From Oscillospiraceae bacterium (GTDB lineage Bacteria > Bacillota > Clostridia > Oscillospirales > Acutalibacteraceae): 47,134 nucleotides of DNA. Under the pieces are notes generated by a model. It was not told the DNA's origin. It searched no databases and was given only the letters and a program-made list of their open reading frames with translations. The position numbers and the translations under genes were made by a program. Where the stretch lies: the NCBI GenBank assembly GCA_003526845.1, contig DPVM01000015.1, positions 1 to 47,134 on the forward strand, read 5' to 3'. Position 1 is the stretch's first letter; each line of letters opens with the position of its first letter. Below, piece by piece: positions 1 through 7,072 of this stretch.

Positions 1-1
1 A

Positions 2-61
2 CAGGAACTAAGCGTATCAAAGCCGTATGCCTACAAGTTAATCCGCCAGTTGAATGAGTGA
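2..61 (+). pseudogene. Fragment of transposon excisionase-like HTH protein
   Basis: The frame reads ELSVSKPYAYKLIRQLNE and then stops. This matches the helix-turn-helix core of the small excisionase-like proteins found in Firmicutes transposons, as I remember that family. The 5' part lies outside the window. The usual residues after LNE are missing and the frame runs directly into a tnpV fragment, so this looks like the left side of a deletion junction rather than a working gene. Confidence 0.5.
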
Positions 62-268
62 ATGATGAGCGGCAGACTGAACAGTTATCTGGCAGATATA
101 GAGGAACAGGCACAGGAACGCTTTGAAAGAATTGTAGAGCAGATGAAACAGGCACAAGGAATTACAGAACAGTTAAAGGCAGACAATGCGTGAGAGTGGG
201 TAGGCAGGATGAATAATATACAGGCGTGTGCGAGGGAGATTGTGGATAAAGAGATAATCTATTGGTAA
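62..268 (+). pseudogene. tnpV: tnpV remnant (transposon-encoded TnpV family), internal stop
   Basis: The reading MSGRLNSYLADIEEQAQERF followed by a VEQMKQAQGITEQLKADNA stretch is the conserved C-terminal half of TnpV, a small protein of unknown role carried by Firmicutes conjugative and mobilizable transposons. A TGA at 191-193 interrupts the frame. The continuation EWVGRMNNIQACAREIVDK runs on in the same frame to TAA at 266-268, so one substitution explains the break. The N-terminal half is absent and the upstream sequence is an unrelated HTH fragment. The gene is dead. Assignment to TnpV is from memory of the family. Confidence 0.7.
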
Positions 269-306
269 GTGCCGTTATGAATATGTATCGTATTTATATT
301 TTTTGC

Positions 307-335
307 TTGACGAATTACCCAAAATAAATTATTAT
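307..335 (+). promoter_or_regulatory. Sigma-A type promoter of the HTH/unknown/nuclease cassette
   Basis: TTGACG at 307-312 and TATTAT at 330-335 are separated by 17 nt. The predicted transcript starts near 342, about 35 nt upstream of the ATG at 378. This argues against any longer start for the first gene. Confidence 0.6.
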
Positions 336-377
336 AAAGTTATAAAAAATATAACACGGAATAAAGAGGGTAGAAGA

Positions 378-716
378 ATGAGCAATGATTTGATGAGAAA
401 GCAATCGAAAAATATTTTGAATGCAATAAATAATTTTGTTTCTAATACAGGTTTAAATGATGTAAAAACGACTTTTGATTCAAAGACTGGAATTGCCAGC
501 GTTATTGGAAATAAGGATGGTTTCCAGTATACTACAACGTTGACCAAACATATGAACGGCGTAGTGCAAACGACAACACAATTTGCTACCAATTTGGGTA
601 AGGAAGCGTTAATATCACAAATTAAAGCTTTAAGAAAGCAAGGATATAAACAACAACAAATAGCGGATATGCTTAAAATTTCTCAAGCAACAGTAAGCAA
701 ATATTTGAGAAAATGA
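378..716 (+). CDS. Small HTH protein, first gene of accessory cassette
   Basis: This is a 112-aa protein of unknown overall function. The last 30 residues (QIKALRKQGYKQQQIADMLK and onward, residues about 83-112) form a clear resolvase/sigma-region-4-like helix-turn-helix, so it probably binds DNA and may regulate its own cassette. Residues 1-80 are polar with no recognised domain. The start at 378 is chosen because GAGGG lies 8 nt upstream and a promoter ends at 335. An upstream in-frame TTG at 303 would sit before the promoter. It is followed by two genes on the same strand with short gaps (33 and 35 nt), consistent with one transcript. The region is much more AT-rich than the core genes from 2.9 kb on. 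Confidence 0.75.
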   Translation: MSNDLMRKQSKNILNAINNFVSNTGLNDVKTTFDSKTGIASVIGNKDGFQYTTTLTKHMNGVVQTTTQFATNLGKEALISQIKALRKQGYKQQQIADMLKISQATVSKYLRK

Positions 717-749
717 TCTCGTAAAGTATAGGAAAGGGGATAAATTGGA

Positions 750-1145
750 GTGAAAAAACTTAAATTGAATGAAAATATGGGAGAAATTGTAAAGGCTCAT
801 GGATACGAACTTGATGCAGAAGAAAGATATGTTATCAATATCGAACGCGAATTAAGTGAGCAATCAGCAATCATGGCAGCAATACAAAGCGTTGGGCTAC
901 CAGCGTTAAACGATTACCATCAATGGTTAATACATAATGGATTTGATGCCAATATGCCTAATCCCACAAATAGCTTTGTTGATCAATTTTATGGAAAGAA
1001 AACTTTGTGGAAAACAGATTTATCGCAAGGTATTGTTGTGAGAGCAGAAAATGAAGATGATTATTTTATCGTCATGGAATGTAGTAGATTAAATGAAGGA
1101 TTTAAATACACTCAGATAATTTTGACGTTAGGTGGATGCTTGTAA
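750..1145 (+). CDS. Hypothetical protein, second gene of accessory cassette
   Basis: I do not recognise this 131-aa protein. It starts at a GTG (750) with AGGAAAGGGG about 10 nt upstream. The sequence is acidic with no signal peptide or membrane segment, so it should be cytosolic. The N-terminal third is helical in character (NENMGEIVKAHGYELDAEER), the middle is rich in N, P and aromatic residues (residues 55-90), and the C-terminus looks like beta strands (GIVVRAENEDDYFIVMECSR). It sits between an HTH protein and a PD-(D/E)XK nuclease-like protein, 33 nt and 35 nt from each. A partner, inhibitor or antitoxin-like role is possible but is only inferred from position. Confidence 0.65.
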   Translation: MKKLKLNENMGEIVKAHGYELDAEERYVINIERELSEQSAIMAAIQSVGLPALNDYHQWLIHNGFDANMPNPTNSFVDQFYGKKTLWKTDLSQGIVVRAENEDDYFIVMECSRLNEGFKYTQIILTLGGCL

Positions 1146-1180
1146 TTTAAAATTATTTTTGCAAGAGGGAGGAGATTTCA

Positions 1181-1972
1181 ATGTACTCTGTTACTAAACG
1201 TATTAGTATGGTAAAACAGCCATATGGAGGATATCTAAATAAAAAGCAATTTGATATTACTACTATTGATGACGGAAAGACATTGAATGAAGCAGAGAAT
1301 ATTCATGCTTCGTTAATTGGTCTTGCGGTTGACTATTTGACCCGTTTTATGATGGGAACATCCGTAGAAGAAGCTTTTAAAATTTCGTTACAGGGAGCAT
1401 TGCGTCTTGATTTATTTTTAAATAAAGCAAGTGGCAAAAAAGGGTTGGCATTAGGAAATGCTAAGAAGTTATTAAAAGGCATAAAAGGCCTTGATAATGA
1501 GTCTGTCAGTAATGCATGTAAATTAGTTGGTTACGATGTTTGTTTCAGAGCGGGTGTAATTGGGTATAAACCAGTAGAAGAAATTAAACCTGATAGTGAT
1601 ACTATTGAGAATATTGTGATTATGGTTAAACGAAGTCTGGCATTTTGGAAAGAATATGGTCCTATTACAAAAGATGGTTTTACTTTTGAGGGTGGTTATA
1701 CGGATATAGTATCATCAGGAGATGGAGATTATTTAACTGAGAATACATTGTGGGATTTTAAGGTGTCAAAAGAGGAACCAAAAAGTAAATACACATTGCA
1801 GTTGTTAATGTACTATATTATGGGATGTCATTCAATACATCCAGAATTTCAGAAAATTGAAAAACTCGGAATATTTAATCCGAGAAAAAACAAAGTTTAT
1901 ATAGCCAAGATATCTTCAATTAACCCTGATGTAATTGAAAGAGTATCTCAGGATATTATCGGATACAAATAA
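1181..1972 (+). CDS. PD-(D/E)XK nuclease-like protein, third gene of accessory cassette
   Basis: This 263-aa cytosolic protein carries the core of the PD-(D/E)XK (RecB/Cas4-like) nuclease fold near its C-terminus: D175 in GGYTDIV, D192 and K194 in LWDFK, and Q207 in YTLQLLMYYIMG. These match the order Asp, (D/E)xK, Q of that superfamily. The N-terminal part (KQPYGGYLNKKQFDITTIDD and a NIHASLIGLAVDYLTRFMMG stretch, residues 12-60) is distinctive. I recall similar conserved unannotated proteins in Firmicutes accessory regions. The start has an excellent site, GAGGGAGGAG. It is the last gene of the HTH/unknown/nuclease cassette, and the setting beside transposon debris and a tRNA suggests defence or mobile-element biology. 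The substrate is unknown and nuclease activity is predicted only. Confidence 0.7.
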   Translation: MYSVTKRISMVKQPYGGYLNKKQFDITTIDDGKTLNEAENIHASLIGLAVDYLTRFMMGTSVEEAFKISLQGALRLDLFLNKASGKKGLALGNAKKLLKGIKGLDNESVSNACKLVGYDVCFRAGVIGYKPVEEIKPDSDTIENIVIMVKRSLAFWKEYGPITKDGFTFEGGYTDIVSSGDGDYLTENTLWDFKVSKEEPKSKYTLQLLMYYIMGCHSIHPEFQKIEKLGIFNPRKNKVYIAKISSINPDVIERVSQDIIGYK

Positions 1973-2011
1973 AGAGTTTGGTTTATTCCTAAAAAGGAAA
2001 ATGAAAATTAT

Positions 2012-2110
2012 ATGAAAAACATGAAAATAGAAGCCAATGGAACAGAAATCAAAGTGATTGTCGAGTGGATAGTCCCCCTTGGCTTGCAACTAAACCTAAA
2101 AATCGCATAA
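2012..2110 (+). CDS. Possible 32-aa peptide gene
   Basis: A 33-codon frame (MKNMKIEANGTEIKVIVEWI and onward) follows AAAGGAAA by about 12 nt and ends at TAA 2108-2110, just before a strong hairpin terminator at 2116-2151. The amphipathic beta-like sequence and the following terminator make it a plausible small gene or the 3' tail of a decayed one. I recognise no family. It could equally be chance. Confidence 0.3.
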   Translation: MKNMKIEANGTEIKVIVEWIVPLGLQLNLKIA

Positions 2111-2115
2111 TTTTT

Positions 2116-2151
2116 AAGGCTTTTGCCCTGCTTTGGGCAGAAGCCTTTTTT
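2116..2151 (+). terminator. Rho-independent terminator closing the accessory cassette
   Basis: AAGGCTTTTGCCC and GGGCAGAAGCCTT form a 13-bp stem (one T-G pair) with a TGCTTT loop, followed by T6. It would end transcription coming from the cassette at 307-1972. Confidence 0.75.
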
Positions 2152-2216
2152 GCATATTTGATAAAATTCCCTCTTTAATATATCATCAAATTAGATAAAA
2201 CAGCGAGGTGGATAGT

Positions 2217-2282
2217 ATGAAACGGAAGATTTTGTTTGCAAAGCTTTGTAGCATTACAACAAGCATCTCAAACAAAGGGTAG
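2217..2282 (+). CDS. Possible 21-aa peptide, probably an element remnant
   Basis: The frame MKRKILFAKLCSITTSISNK plus G has a good ribosome binding site (GCGAGGTGG, about 6 nt from ATG) but is only 21 codons long. Its stop lies inside the left arm of the inverted repeat at 2277-2324. It may be the start of a gene that was deleted, or a leader peptide. No homology is claimed. Confidence 0.25.
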   Translation: MKRKILFAKLCSITTSISNKG

Positions 2283-2324
2283 AGCGTGACAGTTGTTAAT
2301 TGCCCCCCCTCTCACTCTCTACCC
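2277..2324 (+). repeat. 13-bp inverted repeat, possible element end or stem-loop
   Basis: GGGTAGAGCGTGA (2277-2289) pairs with TCACTCTCTACCC (2312-2324), 12 of 13 positions, around a 22-nt loop containing C7. There is no T-tract after the stem, so it is unlikely to be a terminator. It lies in non-coding sequence between the accessory cassette and the tRNA, where a transfer origin, recombination site or element terminus would fit. The role is not established. Confidence 0.5.
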
Positions 2325-2421
2325 CAAATATTTGATTTAATATTGTGGTTATATGATTTTGTATAAGGCGTGATTAAAATTTGAAATGCTATAAAACGCA
2401 GTTATTTAAGCCAAATTCAGG

Positions 2422-2463
2422 CAAAAAAATAAGACCTTAGGAAGCTTTTCGCTTTCTAAGGTC
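2422..2463 (-). terminator. Terminator of tRNA-Pro
   Basis: On the minus strand, GACCTTAG and CTAAGGTC (2433-2440 and 2456-2463) form a stem extended by GAAGC/GCTTTC, followed by T7 (read as A7 at 2423-2429). It starts 4 nt after the tRNA CCA end and should terminate its transcript. Confidence 0.8.
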
Positions 2464-2466
2464 ATT

Positions 2467-2544
2467 TGGTCGAGGTGACAGGACTTGAACCTGCGGCATC
2501 CTGCTCCCAAAGCAGGCACTCTAGCCAAACTGAGTTACACCTCG
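2467..2544 (-). tRNA. tRNA-Pro (anticodon TGG), CCA encoded
   Basis: Read on the minus strand, the acceptor arms CGAGGTG (2538-2544) and CACCTCG (2471-2477) pair fully. The anticodon arm is CCTGC-TTTGGGA-GCAGG with anticodon TGG. The T-arm contains GGTTCAAGTCC. The discriminator A at 2470 is followed by an encoded CCA at 2467-2469. The C1-G72 pair is typical of bacterial tRNA-Pro. Its 5' half (positions 1-39 plus upstream ATATC) is repeated exactly at 2700-2742, so the gene appears to be the insertion point of an element. The sequence directly upstream (2549-2699) is not obviously a promoter. Confidence 0.95.
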
Positions 2545-2742
2545 ATATTATTTTGTTGTAATTTTGAGACTTTGCTCGGTTTTGCTTTGCTCGCCCTCTT
2601 GCAAAATTGTCGCACTGACCACTGCCGTGTTCATTGCTCTGTTTTGCTGCGCTTCCTCAAGCTCCCTTTATCTGCCACCGGCAGCGGTCGCTTTCGTCAC
2701 CCAAAGCAGGCACTCTAGCCAAACTGAGTTACACCTCGATAT
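2506..2742. repeat. 43-bp direct repeat from tRNA-Pro 5' half (candidate att sites)
   Basis: The 43-bp sequence at 2506-2548 (anticodon loop to just past the tRNA 5' end) recurs identically at 2700-2742, a period of 194 bp. The 151 bp between the copies is unrelated to tRNA and contains loose internal repeats of a GAGCAAAGC type (minus strand). Possible origins are attachment-site duplication by an integrase, a tandem duplication, or a collapsed tRNA array. Confidence 0.8.
2700..2742 (-). pseudogene. Truncated tRNA-Pro 5' half
   Basis: This exact copy of the tRNA-Pro 5' half runs from the acceptor 5' strand through the D-arm to the anticodon loop and then ends abruptly. It lacks the 3' half of the anticodon stem, the T-arm and the 3' acceptor strand, so it cannot fold as a tRNA. 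It lies closer to what may be the native upstream sequence than the intact gene does. Confidence 0.8.
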
Positions 2743-2942
2743 ATTATCAGCAACTGCTGTTTTTGATATATGTAAAACCCCGAAGGGTGTTACCCAATAT
2801 AAACCCGGAAATGGGTGTTATACCGCATATCTCTCAATGCCTTGATATTTTATAATATAATTTCTAATTTGTCAAGAAAAATATTTAAAAAACAACAAAT
2901 ATGTGATAAAATAGGTTTAAAATCATATAGGAGATGAAAAAT
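2743..2942. other. AT-rich intergenic stretch with two small CCC/GGG hairpins
   Basis: There is no gene here. Two similar small stem-loops occur, ACCC-CGAA-GGGT at 2777-2788 and ACCC-GGAAAT-GGGT at 2803-2816. On the minus strand the first reads ACCC-TTCG-GGGT followed by TTT, a UUCG tetraloop hairpin. A weak promoter for the next gene may be the extended -10 TGTGATAAAAT ending at 2912. Frames crossing the tRNA and its repeat in this area are not credible genes. Confidence 0.4.
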
Positions 2943-4076
2943 TTGACATCGTGGGAATTTAATTTGCCGGTTACGCTTGAATTCGGAGTCGGCAAAAGAA
3001 AAGAAATCAAATCATACATCGACAGCATCGGCGGTAAAAACGGTGTGCTTGTTTGCTCGCACAGCTTTTCAAAAAACGGCGTTGCCGATGAATTTGTAAA
3101 AATGAGTGAGGGCACGCTGAAGGCTGTTTTTGCCGACATTCGCCCAAATCCGACAACCGACAATGTTAACAACTGCGTCAAGGTTATGCGCAAAATCGGC
3201 GCCGATTTTGCAGTTGCGCTCGGCGGTGGCTCACCCATGGACTGCTGCAAAGCAGCTTGTGCAATAGCAAAGGGTGATGATGTAATTGAGTCCTACCACA
3301 GCGGCGGAAAACCGATTAACGCCACAGAAGCAATTCCGATGATTGCGGTCGCAACAACATCAGGCACGGCAAGTGAGGTTACAAATATTTCGGTTTTGAC
3401 GGATTTAAAACAAAATTTAAAAAATCCGATGAACGACCCGGCAATGTATCCGAAAATTGCCGTAATCGACCCGGAGTTGACCCTGACCGTTCCGCCGCAG
3501 GTGACAGCCGCAACGGGACTTGATGTTTTGTCACACGCGGTTGAAAGCTATTGGTCAACGCTCAACCAACCTGTTTGCTCCGCATGCTCGATTTATGCCG
3601 CAAGGCTTGTGTTTGAGTGGCTTGAAAAAGCATATAACAACCCAAGCGACCTTCAGGCTCGCGAAAAAATGGCTGAGGCGTCGATAGTTGCCGGCGTTGC
3701 ATTTTCGCACCCGAGGACAACCGGCTCACACGCCTGCTCGTTCCCGCTGACAAACATTTACAGTGTGCCGCACGGCGAAGCATGTGCATTCACTCTTGAT
3801 TATTTCATCAAATTCAATGCCGACAATGCAGACGGCGATGGCAGGATAACAGCGCTTGCAAAAGACTGTGGCTTTGAATCTCCTTACGCAATGGCAGACG
3901 AAATAACGGCGATGAAAAAGCAAATGGGAATGAGAACAAAATTATCCGAAATCGGATGCACAACCGATGAACAAATCAGAGAGTTGACGAAAAAGAGCAT
4001 GTCAATGCTTATGAAACGCAATCCGATTGAATTGACCGAAGACGATATTTACGAAATGTATAATAAATTAAAATAA
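2943..4076 (+). CDS. Iron-containing alcohol dehydrogenase
   Basis: This cytosolic NAD(P)-dependent dehydrogenase of the Fe-ADH (group III) family interconverts an alcohol and an aldehyde or ketone. The nucleotide-binding GGGSPMD and the TTSGTASEVT segment are present, as are the four metal ligands. Counting from the ATG at 2934, these are D197, H201 (in GLDVLSHAVE), H266 and H280, with the same spacing as in FucO-type enzymes. Length is normal (377-380 aa). AGGAG at 2929-2933 directly touches the ATG at 2934, so translation more likely begins at the in-frame TTG at 2943, 9 nt beyond it. The gene stands alone, closed by a terminator. The substrate is unknown; butanol, propanediol or a sugar-derived aldehyde are all possible. 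Confidence 0.93.
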   Translation: MTSWEFNLPVTLEFGVGKRKEIKSYIDSIGGKNGVLVCSHSFSKNGVADEFVKMSEGTLKAVFADIRPNPTTDNVNNCVKVMRKIGADFAVALGGGSPMDCCKAACAIAKGDDVIESYHSGGKPINATEAIPMIAVATTSGTASEVTNISVLTDLKQNLKNPMNDPAMYPKIAVIDPELTLTVPPQVTAATGLDVLSHAVESYWSTLNQPVCSACSIYAARLVFEWLEKAYNNPSDLQAREKMAEASIVAGVAFSHPRTTGSHACSFPLTNIYSVPHGEACAFTLDYFIKFNADNADGDGRITALAKDCGFESPYAMADEITAMKKQMGMRTKLSEIGCTTDEQIRELTKKSMSMLMKRNPIELTEDDIYEMYNKLK

Positions 4077-4088
4077 ATAAGTGTATCG

Positions 4089-4123
4089 AATCCACCGTTG
4101 GGAAACCTGCGGTGGATTTTTTT
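4089..4123 (+). terminator. Terminator after Fe-ADH
   Basis: AATCCACCG pairs with CGGTGGATT and is followed by a run of T (4117-4123). It lies 13 nt after the dehydrogenase stop. Confidence 0.85.
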
Positions 4124-4229
4124 ATTAAAAGCCTTTGCCCCTACGGTGGGAAATGTTATAATTGTTGTTATTTTTATACATATTTAATAAAATTTATATA
4201 ATTTTTTGATATATTTTGTTGACTTTTTA

Positions 4230-4259
4230 TTGACATTTTTGTAAAATTATAAATATAAT
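4230..4259 (+). promoter_or_regulatory. Consensus promoter of the GDPD gene
   Basis: TTGACA (4230-4235) and TATAAT (4254-4259) are both perfect consensus with an 18-nt spacer in AT-rich surroundings. The transcript would start near 4266, 28 nt before the ATG. Confidence 0.75.
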
Positions 4260-4293
4260 TATTATTAGAGAAACTTATAAATGAGGGAAAAGT

Positions 4294-5319
4294 ATGGCAA
4301 AAACAAATGCAAAAAACACGAAAAAAGGAAGAACGGCAAAAATAATCATTCTCACGGCGGTGTTGCTGATAATAGCAGCGCTCGCGGCGGTAATGACGGT
4401 TTCGTGCAAGCATCGCTCCGAGCCGAGCCAAATCGAAACATACAAAACCGACAACGCATACATAATTGACGGAACCGACATTTCGGGTCATCGCAGCGGC
4501 GGCGGAATTGAGCCGGAGGAAACGATGATGGCGTTCAAGAACTGTGCTGAAAACCCAAATTTTGACATTGACGTCTTTGAATTTGATTTGCATATCACCA
4601 AAGACAAGCAGCTCGTTTTGCTTCACGATAACACGCTTGACAGAACATCCGACAGTGAGGAGGTTTTCGGCGAAAAGAAAGTACGCCCAGAGGACAAAAC
4701 ATACGCCGAGTTGAGGACGCTAAATATGGGCGCAAAATTTGAAACGGAGGACGGCGAAACACCTTATGCCGATTTAAGCAAAGATGAAGTTCCCGAAGAA
4801 CTCAAAATTTTGAAGCTTAACGATATTCTTGATTATTTGATTGAGCAGGGCGGCGGGAAATATAAATATATTATCGAAATCAAAAACAGCGGCGATTTGG
4901 GCAAAGAGGGTGTAGACATTCTCTACTCCGTTTTGCAGGAAAAGGGCATTATCGACAAAGTTGTGTTCGGCACCTTCCACAAGGAGGTCAGCGAATATGT
5001 TGACGAAAAATATCCCGATCTCGCACGCAGTACATCAATAGCGGAGGTGTTTGATTTTTGGACAGCCGCACTGAATGACGATGAGGATTATGTGCCGCCG
5101 TGCAATGTTTTGCAAATTCCGTTTTGTGCGCCGTACAAAAACCTCGGCATCAATTTGGGCACGGCACAAATGATAAACTATGCACATAAGCACAATATGG
5201 CAGTGCAGTATTGGACAGTCAATGACGAGGAAGATATGAAATATTTGATTGATATGGGTGCCGACTGCATTATGACCGACTATCCCGACAAGTTGTATAA
5301 AGTAAAATACGCCAAATAG
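4294..5319 (+). CDS. Membrane-anchored glycerophosphodiester phosphodiesterase
   Basis: This 341-aa GDPD-family phosphodiesterase is predicted to release an alcohol and glycerol 3-phosphate from glycerophosphodiesters, or to trim teichoic-acid-like polymers. The N-terminus is basic (residues 1-16), followed by one membrane helix (about 17-36), so the catalytic domain should lie outside the membrane. The TIM-barrel motifs are present: H66-R67 in GHRSGGGIEPEET, E96 and D98 in FEFDLH, and H111-D112 in LLHDNTLDRTS. The usual PENT motif is PEET here. A Cys at 38 (VSC) is not a good lipobox. GAGGG precedes the ATG and a consensus promoter lies upstream. It is a single gene between two terminators. 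Confidence 0.9.
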   Translation: MAKTNAKNTKKGRTAKIIILTAVLLIIAALAAVMTVSCKHRSEPSQIETYKTDNAYIIDGTDISGHRSGGGIEPEETMMAFKNCAENPNFDIDVFEFDLHITKDKQLVLLHDNTLDRTSDSEEVFGEKKVRPEDKTYAELRTLNMGAKFETEDGETPYADLSKDEVPEELKILKLNDILDYLIEQGGGKYKYIIEIKNSGDLGKEGVDILYSVLQEKGIIDKVVFGTFHKEVSEYVDEKYPDLARSTSIAEVFDFWTAALNDDEDYVPPCNVLQIPFCAPYKNLGINLGTAQMINYAHKHNMAVQYWTVNDEEDMKYLIDMGADCIMTDYPDKLYKVKYAK

Positions 5320-5334
5320 AATATGACAGAAATA

Positions 5335-5372
5335 AAAAGCGCAATGCGGTTTGAAACTGCACTGCGCTTTTG
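5335..5372. terminator. Bidirectional terminator between GDPD gene and ptsI
   Basis: AAAAGCGCA and TGCGCTTTT flank a stem interrupted in its inner part, with T or A runs on both sides. The two flanking genes converge here, so it can serve both. Confidence 0.75.
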
Positions 5373-5378
5373 TAATAT

Positions 5379-6992
5379 TTATTCGCACTCGCAAATCAGT
5401 TTGCGCGTTTGAAGAATTGATGACGGAGTGACCGAAAATTCATCGAGCCCCCATTCGACAAGTTTGGGGATAAGGCGCTCATCTGCCGCCGCCTCGCCGC
5501 ACATACCGACCTGAATGCCTGCCGCCTTTGCGTTTTTGACTGTCATTTCAATTGCACGCAAAACAGACGGCTGTGTAACATCATAAAGGTTTGAAACCGC
5601 CGCATTGCCGCGGTCAACCGCCATAGTGTAGCCGGTCAAATCGTTTGTGCCGATTGAGAAAAATTCAACCTCTTTGGCGAGCAAATCCGAAATCAGCGCT
5701 GCCGACGGCGTTTCAATCATCACGCCGACAGGAGCAAGTCTGTATCTCAAGCCCTCGCTTTCAAGCTCGTCGGCACACTCGGCAATAACAGCTTTTGCAC
5801 GCCTTACTTCGTCAACGGTTGTGACAAGCGGGAGCATTATCTTTATATCGCCGAACTGCGCGGCACGCAAAATCGCACGAAGCTGTGTTTTGAAAAGTTG
5901 AGGATTGTCGAGGCAATAGCGAATTGCGCGATGGCCCAAAAACGGATTGTCCTCTTTTTCAATTGAAAGATAATCAATTGCCTTATCGCCGCCAATGTCA
6001 AGCGTGCGAATGATTACCTCCTTACCGTCCATTGCCTTTGCGACGGTTGAATACGCCTCAAACTGCTCCTGCTCGGTCGGCTCGTGAGCACGGTCCATAA
6101 ACAAAAACTCTGTTCTGAAAAGTCCTATGCCCTCGCCGCCGTTTTGGATAACATTTTGTGCATCCTCCGCCTTGCCGATATTGCCGTAAACTTTTTTAAC
6201 TGCGCCCGACTTTGTAACAGTTTGCTTGCCGAAATATTCGTTAAGGCTTTCTTTTTCCTTTAAATATGCAGTTTGCTTTTTTGTGTATTCGTCGAGTTGC
6301 GTCGGTGTGGGATTAAGCAAAACCTTTCCTTTGAAGCCGTCGGCAATCACTGCTTCGCCGTCGGTAATTTTTTCTGTTGCATCGAGAACGGAGAGAACCG
6401 CCGGAATGCCCATAGCCCTTGCGAGAATTGCGCTGTGACTTGTAACTCCGCCGACCTCGGTTATGATTGCGCAAACATTTTCTTTGTTGATTTGGCTTGT
6501 CATTGACGGAGTGAAATCCTTTGCGACAAGCACCGAGCCGTGTTCGACAGACGAAATGTCAACAGGTTTGATGCCGAGTAAAAGCGAAAGCAAATTGTCC
6601 TTAATATCCTTAACATCAGAGGCTCTTTGGCGTGTCAGCTCGTCGTCAACACCCGAAAACATATCTATAAACATTGTGCAAACGGTATCAACCGCACTTT
6701 CCGCAACTGCGCCTTGGTCGATATTATCCTCCATTTGGCTGAGCATAAACGGGTCCTGAAGCATCATAAGGTGACCCTCGAGAATTTCAGCCTCTTCTTC
6801 GCCTGCCGACTGCTTGACCTGTTCGATTTGAAGTTTTGTTTCTTCGACGAAATCGTCTGCAGCCTTGTGCAATCGAGCCTTTTCGCTTCCTGCGTCGGAG
6901 TATTTAACCGAGGAATAATCAAGCTCGGTATCTTTGATAACAACCGCTTTGCCGATGCCAAAGCCTTGGGATGCGCCTATTCCTTTTAGCAT
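5379..6992 (-). CDS. ptsI: PTS enzyme I (phosphoenolpyruvate-protein phosphotransferase)
   Basis: Enzyme I takes phosphate from PEP and passes it to HPr, the first step of all PTS sugar uptake. The 537-aa cytosolic protein has the normal domain order: an N-terminal HPr-binding domain, the phosphohistidine domain with the active His at 186 in GGVTSHSAILAR, and a C-terminal TIM-barrel PEP-binding domain with GIGLFRTEFLFM, FFSIGTNDLTGY and the catalytic Cys region GMCGEAA. The start has GAGGTG 5 nt upstream. It is the last gene of the fruR-fruK-fruA-ptsH-ptsI run, 80 nt after ptsH, and that gap contains a partial hairpin that could lower read-through. Confidence 0.97.
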   Translation of the reverse strand: MLKGIGASQGFGIGKAVVIKDTELDYSSVKYSDAGSEKARLHKAADDFVEETKLQIEQVKQSAGEEEAEILEGHLMMLQDPFMLSQMEDNIDQGAVAESAVDTVCTMFIDMFSGVDDELTRQRASDVKDIKDNLLSLLLGIKPVDISSVEHGSVLVAKDFTPSMTSQINKENVCAIITEVGGVTSHSAILARAMGIPAVLSVLDATEKITDGEAVIADGFKGKVLLNPTPTQLDEYTKKQTAYLKEKESLNEYFGKQTVTKSGAVKKVYGNIGKAEDAQNVIQNGGEGIGLFRTEFLFMDRAHEPTEQEQFEAYSTVAKAMDGKEVIIRTLDIGGDKAIDYLSIEKEDNPFLGHRAIRYCLDNPQLFKTQLRAILRAAQFGDIKIMLPLVTTVDEVRRAKAVIAECADELESEGLRYRLAPVGVMIETPSAALISDLLAKEVEFFSIGTNDLTGYTMAVDRGNAAVSNLYDVTQPSVLRAIEMTVKNAKAAGIQVGMCGEAAADERLIPKLVEWGLDEFSVTPSSILQTRKLICECE

Positions 6993-7072
6993 AAAAACAC
7001 CTCATTTATGTAGTAAATGCTCATACGAGCCGACTACGCCCCGACAGTTTTGCCGGAGCGTATTTTTATTTA

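Noticed and set aside
303..377. Longer start for the first HTH gene (TTG at 303)
   Set aside because: The upstream codons lie inside the predicted promoter (307-335), whereas ATG 378 has a good ribosome site.
2777..2816. CRISPR-like or regulatory array from the two CCC/GGG hairpins
   Set aside because: There are only two short units of unequal length with no spacer structure; no CRISPR array or cas gene was seen anywhere in the window.
2485..2855. Three overlapping plus-strand frames of 73-93 codons
   Set aside because: They cross the tRNA-Pro gene, its duplicated half and the spacer, have no ribosome binding sites, and read as low-complexity Leu/Cys-rich translations.
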